DNA from: Pedobacter endophyticus
GTDB lineage: Bacteria; Bacteroidota; Bacteroidia; Sphingobacteriales; Sphingobacteriaceae
DNA: 64,000 bases
Direction of reading: 5' to 3'
NCBI RefSeq assembly: GCF_015679185.1
Contig: NZ_CP064939.1
Location: forward strand, 2,790,001-2,854,000
Position numbers and translations under genes: made by a program. Positions 42,458 through 50,662 of this stretch are shown here, one piece after another. Numbering within the stretch: the stretch's first letter is position 1; every line of letters starts with the position of its first letter. Below the pieces are notes generated by a model. It saw only the letters and a program-made list of their open reading frames with translations. It was not told the origin of the DNA and did not search any database.

Positions 42458-43801
42458 CTAGTTTCTAGCAGTTTCAACACGACGGTTTTGGATACGACCT
42501 TCTTCAGTATCGTTTGAAGCAATTGGATTAGCTTCGCCATTACCTTTAGTAGCAACTTGGCTAGAATTAACGCCAGAGTTTACTAAGTAAGTTTTAACAG
42601 AGTTAGCTCTATCTTTAGATAATTTCATGTTATATGCAGCAGTACCTTCGCTTGAAGCGTAACCGTTTACAGTTACTTTACCACCGTTTTCACGTAACAC
42701 TGAAGATAATTTATCTAAAGTAGGGTAAGATTCAGTTTTTAATACTGATGAGTTGAAATCGAAACCAATTTTTTCGAAACCAGTAACACCTTCAGTTGAA
42801 GTAGTTGTAGTTGTAGCTACAGGAAGTGGACAACCTGAACCATCAACAGCAGTACCAGCTGGAGTACCTGGGCATTTATCGAATTGATCAGAAACACCGT
42901 CACCGTCAGCATCTTTTTTCAAATCTTCAACAGATTTTTCAACAGCAGATACACGGTTTTTCAATGCTTCAACTTCTTGACGTAAAGATGGATCTTTTAA
43001 CTCATCGTACATAGTAGCTAATGGGTTAGTCCACTCTAAGCTTGGTTTAGCAGAAGAACCTAAAGAGAATTCTAAGCCAGCATAACCGTAAGAGAATTTA
43101 TCTTTAGTAGTACCTTTAGCATAAACTCCGTCTAAGTTATCAGCATCAACAAAGTTCATAGTGTAACCTAAGTTAAAGTTAACACGCTCAGAAACTTTGA
43201 ATTTAACACCAGCACCTACTGGAATGTAGAAACCTTTTACGTAATCTTTAGCTTCGTGTTTGTCATCAAATGGACCTGTAGCACTACCTTTCCAGTCTAT
43301 AACAGTACCGTTAGACATAGTTACTTTTGGAGCATAAGCCATATAACCACCACCGGCAGTTACGAAGAAACCTACTGAATTCTCGCGACGTAAGAAATCG
43401 ATAGAACCTACGTTTACAACACCACGTAAATCTACAGCATATTGTAATTCAGTTTCAAATTCTCTAACACCTGAAGTAATACCTTCGTTAGTACCTGAAA
43501 GTTTACCACGAGTTCCGTTTAATTCTAAACCGAATGAGTGACCTAGTTGTTTACGGATGTTTAAGCCGTAACCTAAGTTAGCATCCCATTTGTTGAAGTC
43601 GTTAGAACCACCGATAGCAACAACTGGCATTAAAACACCACCGTGTACACCGATAGACCAAGTTCTGTACTGTCCTCTTCCACCAAATACCTTGGCAGAA
43701 GAAGTAGTTGCAGGAGCATCTTGAGCGACAGCAAGAGTAGCAACTCCTGTTAATGCCACTAAAGAAAGCGCAACACTTTTCTTTAAAGTAGAATAATTCA
43801 T
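42458..43801 (-). CDS. OmpA-family outer membrane protein
   Basis: A protein of 447 residues with a signal peptide ending VAQDAPA. The N-terminal region to about residue 250 is a beta barrel (alternating aromatic strands such as FGLELNGTRGKL and FSYGYAGLEFSLG). A short coiled linker (LRQEVEALKNRVSAVEKSVE) and a calcium-binding thrombospondin type-3 repeat (DADGDGVSDQFDKCPGTPAG) follow. The C-terminal OmpA peptidoglycan-binding domain has VNGYASSEGTAAYNMKLSKD and GRIQNRRVE. It links the outer membrane to peptidoglycan. Codon use is restricted (AA-ending Glu/Lys, GGT, CGT), a sign of very high expression. It has a good promoter and terminator. Confidence 0.93.
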   Translation of the reverse strand: MNYSTLKKSVALSLVALTGVATLAVAQDAPATTSSAKVFGGRGQYRTWSIGVHGGVLMPVVAIGGSNDFNKWDANLGYGLNIRKQLGHSFGLELNGTRGKLSGTNEGITSGVREFETELQYAVDLRGVVNVGSIDFLRRENSVGFFVTAGGGYMAYAPKVTMSNGTVIDWKGSATGPFDDKHEAKDYVKGFYIPVGAGVKFKVSERVNFNLGYTMNFVDADNLDGVYAKGTTKDKFSYGYAGLEFSLGSSAKPSLEWTNPLATMYDELKDPSLRQEVEALKNRVSAVEKSVEDLKKDADGDGVSDQFDKCPGTPAGTAVDGSGCPLPVATTTTTSTEGVTGFEKIGFDFNSSVLKTESYPTLDKLSSVLRENGGKVTVNGYASSEGTAAYNMKLSKDRANSVKTYLVNSGVNSSQVATKGNGEANPIASNDTEEGRIQNRRVETARN

Positions 43802-43858
43802 AATCTTTTTTTCTTTTTTAAGGGTTAAACAATTTAATTGATTAATTTTTTAGTAATC

Positions 43859-43889
43859 GCAAAATTAAACAAATATTTAAATTTTCAAA
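43859..43889 (-). promoter_or_regulatory. Promoter of ompA
   Basis: Minus strand: TTTG (43889-43886), an 18-base spacer, then TAATTTTGC (43867-43859). This is a good match to the Bacteroidota minus-33/minus-7 pair. The leader is about 53 nt. Confidence 0.7.
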
Positions 43890-43937
43890 CTTTTATACAA
43901 ACTCCGTTCCAAACTTCGCCTTAAATAAGCATTTTCT

Positions 43938-43946
43938 TACATTTGA
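43938..43946 (+). promoter_or_regulatory. Minus-7 box for the aminopeptidase gene
   Basis: TACATTTGA fits TAnnTTTG, about 28 bases before the ATG at 43974. There is no clear minus-33 box. Confidence 0.45.
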
Positions 43947-43973
43947 ACCTATCACTTTAAAAGTACGTTAATT

Positions 43974-45263
43974 ATGAAATATCCAACCATTGATCAGTCG
44001 TTATTTGTTTTAAACAGAAAAAACTTCGCTAAACAACTAAAAAACAATTCTTTAGCTATATTTAATGCTAATGATGAGTTTCCAAGAAGCGGTGATCAGA
44101 ACTTTGTGTTTAAGCAAAATCCTGATTTATTTTATTTATCAGGAATCGATCAGGAACAAACCATACTCCTCCTGTACCCAGATTGTCCTAATCCATTGTA
44201 CAGAGAAGTCCTCTTTTTAAGACAGACGAATGATTACATCAAAGTTTGGGAAGGTTATAAGTATACCAAAGAACAGGCTAAGGCCGCCTCTGGCATCGAA
44301 AGCATCTATTGGTTAGACGATTTTGATAATATTTTGCACAGCATTGTTCACTATGCAGATCAGATATACCTCAATACTAACGAAAATGATCGATACGCAC
44401 ATACTGTTCCCTACAACGATATCAGATTTATCGAAAAAATGCGATCGAAGTATCCATTGCATCACTATGAACGGGCTGCGCCACTTATGAGGGGCTTAAG
44501 AGCAATCAAATCGGACGTGGAGATTGAACTGACTAAAAAGGCATGCGCCATCACCCGCGATGCGTTTGTAAGAGTATTAAAGTTTACCAAACCGGGCGTT
44601 AAAGAATACGAAATTGAGGCCGAAATCATTCATGAGTTTATCCGTCAGGGAGGAACAGGGCATGCTTACACGCCAATTATCGCATCAGGGCACAACGCAA
44701 ATATTTTGCATTACAACGATAACAACCAGGAATGTAAGGATGGCGACGTGATTCTTTTTGACTTCGGGGCGGAATATGCCAATTACAACGCAGATATGAG
44801 CCGTTCTATTCCCGTTAACGGAAGGTTTACCGCAAGGCAAAAGGATGTTTACAACGCTGTTCACCATGTGATGAAAGAATCGATAAAATTGATCGGGGTT
44901 GGAACGGTATGGAATACTTACCACGAGCAAGTTGGCGAATTGATGACGGAACAGTTAATTAAATTGGGATTAATCTCTAATGACGACGTTAAAAATCAAA
45001 ACCCAGCCTGGCCAGCTTACAAAAAATATTTTATGCATGGCAACTCGCACCACTTAGGTATTGATGTGCACGATTTTGCGGGCCGATATACGCCATTCGC
45101 TGCCGGAAACATTCTTACTGTAGAACCGGGAATCTATATTCCTGAAGAGGGACTTGGAATCCGTCTCGAAAATAATGTCTTAATTACAGAGCATGGAAAC
45201 ATCGATTTAATGGGCGATATTCCATTAGCTGCTGAAGAAATTGAGGATATTATGAATGGGTAG
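43974..45263 (+). CDS. Xaa-Pro aminopeptidase (aminopeptidase P, M24)
   Basis: A protein of 429 residues. The N-terminal aminopeptidase-P domain (residues 1-165, with RSGDQNFVFKQNPDLFYLSG) precedes the pita-bread M24 domain. The five metal ligands are visible: Asp in FDFGAEYANYNADMSRS (two aspartates), His in GNSHHLGIDVHD, Glu in VEPGIYIPEEG, and Glu in GIRLENNVLI. It removes N-terminal residues ahead of proline. No signal peptide, so cytoplasmic. The stop codon directly borders a heptamer array. Confidence 0.93.
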   Translation: MKYPTIDQSLFVLNRKNFAKQLKNNSLAIFNANDEFPRSGDQNFVFKQNPDLFYLSGIDQEQTILLLYPDCPNPLYREVLFLRQTNDYIKVWEGYKYTKEQAKAASGIESIYWLDDFDNILHSIVHYADQIYLNTNENDRYAHTVPYNDIRFIEKMRSKYPLHHYERAAPLMRGLRAIKSDVEIELTKKACAITRDAFVRVLKFTKPGVKEYEIEAEIIHEFIRQGGTGHAYTPIIASGHNANILHYNDNNQECKDGDVILFDFGAEYANYNADMSRSIPVNGRFTARQKDVYNAVHHVMKESIKLIGVGTVWNTYHEQVGELMTEQLIKLGLISNDDVKNQNPAWPAYKKYFMHGNSHHLGIDVHDFAGRYTPFAAGNILTVEPGIYIPEEGLGIRLENNVLITEHGNIDLMGDIPLAAEEIEDIMNG

Positions 45264-45346
45264 TTGAGGTTTGAGTTGGGAGTTTTGAGTTGGGAGTTTT
45301 GAGTCTCTAGTCCGGAGTCGTAAGTCCTTAGTCCTGAGTCGACGGT
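45263..45346 (+). repeat. Heptamer array, forward orientation (12 units)
   Basis: Twelve consecutive 7-nt units run without slip from 45263, most ending GAGT or AGT (TTTGAGT, TGGGAGT alternating, then CTCTAGT, CCGGAGT and others). The array begins on the last base of the aminopeptidase stop codon. There is no facing inverted array nearby. Confidence 0.88.
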
Positions 45347-45576
45347 TAGAATTTCGAGTAATGATCGATAATTAACGAGTGTTGATATTAACTATGCTTT
45401 GTCAGGCTGAGCGGAGTCGAAGCCTCGTGCACCTGCCCTTCGACTAACTCCCATTGATCGTAGTTGAAATGCTCAGGGCGACATTTATTAAGGCATTTTC
45501 GATTAGTACAACAAAGTCATCGGATGAATATAACGAGCGTGCTAGGTATTCATCCGATGACTGATGAACCAGTGAA
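45347..45576. repeat. Families A and D in the gap before meaB
   Basis: A family A copy lies at 45400-45482 (GTCAGGCTGAGCGGAGTCGA ... GCTCAGGGCGAC). A perfect family D hairpin has arms AGTCATCGGATGAATA (45515-45530) and its exact complement (45547-45562). It follows the meaB stop on the minus strand. Confidence 0.8.
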
Positions 45577-46470
45577 CTAGCCACCAAACCCCTCGGCAAA
45601 GCGATATATATTAAAATTATCTTCCTTTAAGGCTGCTTGAATTTCTTCTCGCAGCCTTTTTTTATCGATCGACTGCATTTTTTGGTGCTGAATAATTTTC
45701 CATGCTTTCTCTGCAAATAGAAATTCCTTTCGCTCATTCATATTTTTCGCTGGCTTCATCATCCAATCACAGAGTTGCTCAACGCCGATGTGTTTATCTG
45801 CAATTGTTTTGATGATCGCGATGTCCTTTCTACCCTGATGAACCAGCTTAGTCAGGTTGTTAGCTAAAGTATCTGCGCCAGCCCTGTCTGCTTTGTTAAC
45901 CACAAAGCAATCTGCTATTTCCATCAAGCCGGATTTTATATTCTGAATTTCGTCGCCCGACTCTGGAACCAGAACCACAATTGTTTTATCTGCAAGCCCA
46001 GCAATTTCAACCTCCGATTGCCCGACGCCAACGGTTTCAACCAAGATCAGATCAAAATTGGCCGATTTTAAAACGTCAACCATTTCAATGGTTTTAGCCG
46101 ATATGCCACCCAATGCGCCACGGGTTGCCAGCGAGCGAATAAAAACGTTTGGGTTGTTAAACTGACTGGCCATCCTGATCCGGTCGCCCAGCAAAGAACC
46201 AAAATTGAATGGCGAGGTCGGGTCGATAGCTAACACGGAGATTTTCTTTCCATCGGCCATAAAATGATTGATGATGGCATTAACCAGCGTGCTTTTGCCA
46301 GCCCCCGGAGGCCCTGTTATCCCGATTACTGGCGTGCTTGCCTTGCCATCCAATCCTTTCAATATCGAATCGGCAGGAGCAATATCGTTCTCAACAAGTG
46401 TCAAGGTTCTTGCTAATGCCTTATAATTACCGGCTTTCAATTCTTTTAAGGTGGACAAATGGGTATTCAT
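45577..46470 (-). CDS. meaB: Methylmalonyl-CoA mutase-associated GTPase MeaB
   Basis: A protein of 297 residues of the MeaB/ArgK G3E family. Walker A is GITGPPGAGKSTLVNA near residue 52, LAIDPTSPFNFGSLLGDRIRM is the switch region, LILVETVGVGQSEVEI the base II/Walker B, and FVVNKADRAGA the G4 motif. It gates cobalamin delivery to methylmalonyl-CoA mutase and protects the enzyme from inactivation. No mutase gene (mutA/mutB) is in the window, so the partner must be encoded elsewhere. Confidence 0.93.
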   Translation of the reverse strand: MNTHLSTLKELKAGNYKALARTLTLVENDIAPADSILKGLDGKASTPVIGITGPPGAGKSTLVNAIINHFMADGKKISVLAIDPTSPFNFGSLLGDRIRMASQFNNPNVFIRSLATRGALGGISAKTIEMVDVLKSANFDLILVETVGVGQSEVEIAGLADKTIVVLVPESGDEIQNIKSGLMEIADCFVVNKADRAGADTLANNLTKLVHQGRKDIAIIKTIADKHIGVEQLCDWMMKPAKNMNERKEFLFAEKAWKIIQHQKMQSIDKKRLREEIQAALKEDNFNIYRFAEGFGG

Positions 46471-46718
46471 CTATAAAGCTGCGTTTATGCAAAGAAACAG
46501 ATAAATTCTTAATCCTTCTTTTTTGCAGCTGTGTATAAACCCGTTTTGCACATTCATCGAGAGGTTTAACGTTGTAAACAATTGTAATTTAAGTATCGTA
46601 TTCTGCAAAACCGATATTGTTTTTATTTGAAAAGCGTACCTTTACTGGGTTTAATTTAAACTTTTTTGGATTATCTTTCAATGCTATAATCCGTTATATA
46701 TATCCTTTTCCAATAAAA

Positions 46719-48551
46719 ATGAAAATTTACTTTCGTTTATTATCTTTCGCCAAGCCCATTGAAAAGTTTGCTATACCTTATGTTATTGCTACCTTACTTT
46801 CTATCCTGTTTGGAACACTAAATCTAGCTTTATTATCGCCATTATTTGAAACATTAATGAGCGATAAAGATGGGCAAAAAACAGAAAGCCTTACAGACAA
46901 AGCGATATCATCTTTTAACATCCTTGGTCAGTTCAGGAAATTTGTAAACGAATCGATAATGCTCAATGGCGAAGCCAAAACACTGGGTTATGTTTGCGTT
47001 GTTATCGTTATATCTGTGCTTTTATCAAACCTGTTCAGGTATTTTTCGCAAAGGTTTATGGAAGATTTAAGGGTTCATACATTGTTAAACCTGCGCAAAA
47101 CTGTTTTTAACAATGTAATGAACATGCATGTCGGCTTCTTTAACAATGAGCGCAAGGGCGATATCATTTCAAAAGTTGCGTCTGATGTACAAGTTGTACA
47201 GTTTACGGTTACAAACACCCTTCAGGTGGTTTTTAAGGAGCCCGTAACCCTGATCGTTTACATTGTTCTGCTGTTTAACATTTCGGCTAAGCTTACGTTC
47301 TTTTCTTTGCTGGTTATTCCCGTGTCAGCCTTTATTATAAGCAAGATTGTGAAGAGATTAAAGCAACAGGCCAAAGAAGCGCATGAATCCTTTGCGAAGA
47401 TGATCGGCTTTTTAGATGAGGCACTTAGCGGCGTAAAAATTATTAAAGCTTTCAATTCAACTGAAAGAATCAAAAATAAATTTGATCAGGAAAATATTTT
47501 CTACTCCAATTTAACGCGAAAAATGACCCGACGCCAGCAGCTGGGATCGCCTGTTTCTGAGTTTTTGGGGGTATTGATGGTTGCTACAATTGTTTGGTAT
47601 GGTGGTACGTTAATTATAAATAATGAAAGCAATGCGCTTTCCCCGGCCGATTTTATTGCCTATATCGCCATTTTTTCGCAAGTAATGCGCCCTGCAAAGT
47701 CGCTTACCGATTCATTTAGTGGTATACATTCGGGGATAGCTGCCGGCGAGCGTGTGCTGGAGTTGATTGATACCAAACCGGCGATGGTAAACAAACCTGA
47801 TGCCGCAGTTTTTGGCGATTTTAAGAATGCGTTAAGCTTAGAAAATGTATCGTTTAGTTATGGTGAGAAAGAAATTCTTAAAAACATCAACCTAAATGTA
47901 GAGAAAGGGAAAACTATTGCGCTTGTTGGCCCATCGGGCGGAGGAAAAAGTACTTTAATGGATTTAATTCCACGGTTTCACGATCCAAAATCCGGAACAA
48001 TTAAAATTGATGGCAACGATTATAAAGATTTAACGGTAGAAAGTATCAGGCTGCAAATGGGTACGGTTAATCAAGATTCCTTCTTATTTAATGACACCAT
48101 TTTTAACAACATTGCTTTTGCACGGCCCGATGCTACGTTGCAAGAGGTTGTAGCCGCTGCCAAAATTGCCAATGCGCACGAATTTATTGAGAATACCGAA
48201 GATGGTTACCAATCTTTTGTCGGCGATCGCGGTAACAGACTTTCGGGCGGTCAGCGGCAACGGATCTGCATTGCCAGAGCGGTGCTGGCTAACCCGCCGA
48301 TTATGCTTTTGGATGAAGCTACGTCTGCGTTGGATACAGAATCTGAGAAACTGGTACAGGAAGCACTGAACAATTTGATGAAAAATAGAACATCAATTGT
48401 TATTGCGCATCGCCTAAGTACCATACAGCATGCGGATAAAATTGTAGTTATAGATAAGGGACAGATTGCCGAAATTGGAAATCATAGTGAATTGATGTCG
48501 AGAAATGGGCTTTACAAACGTTTAATTGATATGCAAGCTTTTAATGATTAG
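46719..48551 (+). CDS. ABC exporter (MsbA-like)
   Basis: The start is placed at ATG 46719 (MKIYFRLLSFAKPIEKFAIP); the 34 codons upstream are not conserved in character. The product has 610 residues. Six membrane helices with the coupling segment KVASDVQVVQFTVTNTLQVV precede an ATPase domain with Walker A GPSGGGKST (about 405), Q-loop VNQDSFLF, signature LSGGQRQR (about 507), Walker B IMLLDEA and AHRLST. The insertion near residues 55-75 (SDKDGQKTESLTDKAIS) is typical of Bacteroidota MsbA-like exporters, which flip lipid A core or other lipids. The substrate is inferred only. Confidence 0.9.
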   Translation: MKIYFRLLSFAKPIEKFAIPYVIATLLSILFGTLNLALLSPLFETLMSDKDGQKTESLTDKAISSFNILGQFRKFVNESIMLNGEAKTLGYVCVVIVISVLLSNLFRYFSQRFMEDLRVHTLLNLRKTVFNNVMNMHVGFFNNERKGDIISKVASDVQVVQFTVTNTLQVVFKEPVTLIVYIVLLFNISAKLTFFSLLVIPVSAFIISKIVKRLKQQAKEAHESFAKMIGFLDEALSGVKIIKAFNSTERIKNKFDQENIFYSNLTRKMTRRQQLGSPVSEFLGVLMVATIVWYGGTLIINNESNALSPADFIAYIAIFSQVMRPAKSLTDSFSGIHSGIAAGERVLELIDTKPAMVNKPDAAVFGDFKNALSLENVSFSYGEKEILKNINLNVEKGKTIALVGPSGGGKSTLMDLIPRFHDPKSGTIKIDGNDYKDLTVESIRLQMGTVNQDSFLFNDTIFNNIAFARPDATLQEVVAAAKIANAHEFIENTEDGYQSFVGDRGNRLSGGQRQRICIARAVLANPPIMLLDEATSALDTESEKLVQEALNNLMKNRTSIVIAHRLSTIQHADKIVVIDKGQIAEIGNHSELMSRNGLYKRLIDMQAFND

Positions 48552-49456
48552 TGAACGAGGGCTTGTCAGCCTTGGCTCGTTAAAGGCTGAGGCATTTGTG
48601 TACCGATAGTCAATAGATCTGACCGTTAAAATCCATAAAACAACTTCCCAATATCTGTCCATGATAGGAGAAATCGGGCCAGACTGTTCCTACCATTGAC
48701 GTTTTATTCCCGTCCTAGCCCCAAAGGGGCTACTTTGTAGCGAAATCCATCTTTCATCCATTGAAGCAATCTCATTAGAGATATTGTTTAATCAAGCAGA
48801 TTGCTTCCTGCCCGTTCCAACGCTATTAAGTTAAGATGTCTAAGGCGCCAACTATGAACGGTCGTCATCCTTCGCGAGACTTAACTCCAATGCTGTCATT
48901 CTGACGAAGGAAGAATCCCTTACCTATTATTACTGTCCTTGCCTACCCGCTACCTTTTTTGGGTTGTTTACTAATTGTCGTTATGTTTTCCATCGCTTGA
49001 AGCGCCTGCCTGCTGAAATAATTATTCTACTCAAAATAATAAGCACCTCGAAATATCCCAAATCAATCTTGTTTTCAAACACGAACCGAGCTGCCAAAGT
49101 TATGCCAATGAGGCACTGTTTACACTTCGAAACCTGAAACTAACTGGTGCACATGCGTAAACACATTTTACAACCAGCCACCAATTAAGTAACCAAAATT
49201 CAGCTTTAACCACTTGCTTTTTTAATTGCTAACTATCTAACAAACAAACGTTTAAAATATTAAATATGAGATGTTATCATGTTTACAGTGAATTGACTAC
49301 CAAGATTTTTTCGGCAATAAAAGCCTAACTTATTCCAGATTTTATCGGCATATAAAGTAGTCGAAACAAGTAAAATTAACCGCTATAAATCGAATTAACT
49401 TTAACCTTTAAAAGCACTTCATCAGTGACAACTAACAGTAAATACAAGAAAATAAC
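48552..49456. repeat. Long gene-free gap with families F and B; AT-rich leader before glf
   Basis: Family F lies at 48718-48807 (GCCCCAAAGGGGCTACTT ... GAAGCAATCTCATTAG ... AGATTGCTTC by position), a near copy of 16863-16953. Broken family B fragments lie at 48861-48930 (GTCATCCTTCGCGAGAC, GTCATTCTGACGAAGG). From about 49020 the sequence is plain and AT-rich, presumably holding the glf promoter and leader. No coding frame is credible. Confidence 0.75.
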
Positions 49457-50587
49457 ATGACAGATACCGGAAATAAAAAATATGATTATTTAGTTGTTGG
49501 GTCGGGACTTTTCGGCGCCACTTTTACCCACGAAATGATGAAGGCTGGAAAGCGCTGCCTGGTTATTGATAAACGCGATCATCAGGGCGGAAACATCCAT
49601 TGCAAGAACATAGAAGGTATTAATGTGCATTGGTATGGCGCTCACATCTTCCACACAAACGATAAAATGCTTTGGGATTATGTAAACCAGTTTGCGGAAT
49701 TTAACCGATACACCAACTCGCCTATCGCTAATTTTAAGGGAGAATTATACAACCTTCCTTTCAACATGAACACCTTTTATAAGCTCTGGGGCACAAAAAC
49801 TCCAGAGGAAGCCAGGGCGGAAATTGCACGACAAATTGAACATTTAGAAATTTCGGAACCTAAAAATCTGGAGGAACAGGCACAAAAACTGGTCGGAACA
49901 GATATTTATGAAAAACTGATCAAGCACTACACCGAAAAGCAATGGGGCAAAAAAGCGACGGAGCTCCCGGCTTTTATTATTAAAAGGTTGCCAGTGCGGT
50001 TTACGTACGACAACAATTACTTTAACGACAAATATCAGGGAATCCCGATTGGGGGCTACAATAAGATAATAGAGGGCTTACTGCAAAATTGCGAGGTTAA
50101 ATTGAATGTCGATTTTTTTGATGATATCGATCATTGGAAAAGCATGGCTGACAAAATCGTTTTTACAGGCAAAATTGATGCTTATTTCAATTTTCAATAC
50201 GGCGAACTCGAATACCGTAGCCTAACATACGAACTTGAGGTGCACGACACAGAAAATTATCAGGGTAATGCAGTGATGAACTTTACCGATGGGGAAACGC
50301 CTTACACACGGGTTTACGAGCATAAGCATTTTGAGTTTGGCACGCAACCGAAAACGGTAATCACTAAAGAATACCCGGTGCAGGAAACGCGCAACGCTGA
50401 GCCTTATTATCCTGTTAACGACGAAAAAAATATGGCCATGCTAAAAAAATACCAGGATTTGGCTGAGCAGGAACCCAACGTAATTTTTGGCGGGCGGCTA
50501 GCTGAATACAGGTATTATGATATGCACCAGGTAATTGCATCGGCATTAGCCAAATCGAGAAATGAATTGAAATTAAGTAAAACCTAA
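49457..50587 (+). CDS. glf: UDP-galactopyranose mutase
   Basis: A protein of 376 residues. The FAD-binding motif YLVVGSGLFGATFTHEM is near residue 11, followed by RCLVIDKRDHQGGN. YGAHIFHTND, YTEKQWGKKATELPAFIIKRLPVR and FGGRLAEYRYYDMHQVI (split by other residues) match the flavin and substrate sites of bacterial UGM. It interconverts UDP-galactopyranose and UDP-galactofuranose for cell-surface glycans. No glycosyltransferase genes flank it, so it is not within a polysaccharide cluster. It shares a terminator with infB. Confidence 0.95.
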   Translation: MTDTGNKKYDYLVVGSGLFGATFTHEMMKAGKRCLVIDKRDHQGGNIHCKNIEGINVHWYGAHIFHTNDKMLWDYVNQFAEFNRYTNSPIANFKGELYNLPFNMNTFYKLWGTKTPEEARAEIARQIEHLEISEPKNLEEQAQKLVGTDIYEKLIKHYTEKQWGKKATELPAFIIKRLPVRFTYDNNYFNDKYQGIPIGGYNKIIEGLLQNCEVKLNVDFFDDIDHWKSMADKIVFTGKIDAYFNFQYGELEYRSLTYELEVHDTENYQGNAVMNFTDGETPYTRVYEHKHFEFGTQPKTVITKEYPVQETRNAEPYYPVNDEKNMAMLKKYQDLAEQEPNVIFGGRLAEYRYYDMHQVIASALAKSRNELKLSKT

Positions 50588-50608
50588 TCGGTAATTGACC
50601 GGATATAA

Positions 50609-50644
50609 AAAAAGCCTCTGAAATTTATCATTCCAGAGGCTTTT
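50609..50644. terminator. Bidirectional terminator between glf and infB
   Basis: AAAAGCCTCTG (50610-50620) pairs with CAGAGGCTTTT (50634-50644), with T runs on either strand. It serves both convergent genes. Confidence 0.9.
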
Positions 50645-50662
50645 GAAATTATATACTAAGTA

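Noticed and set aside
45263..45346. Heptamer arrays as CRISPR or simple microsatellite
   Set aside because: The 7-nt period is far too short for CRISPR, and the varied spacer bases do not fit copying of whole units by slippage.
46617..46718. Longer start for the MsbA-like exporter
   Set aside because: The added residues have no conserved character, and the ATG at 46719 leads directly into the first membrane segment.
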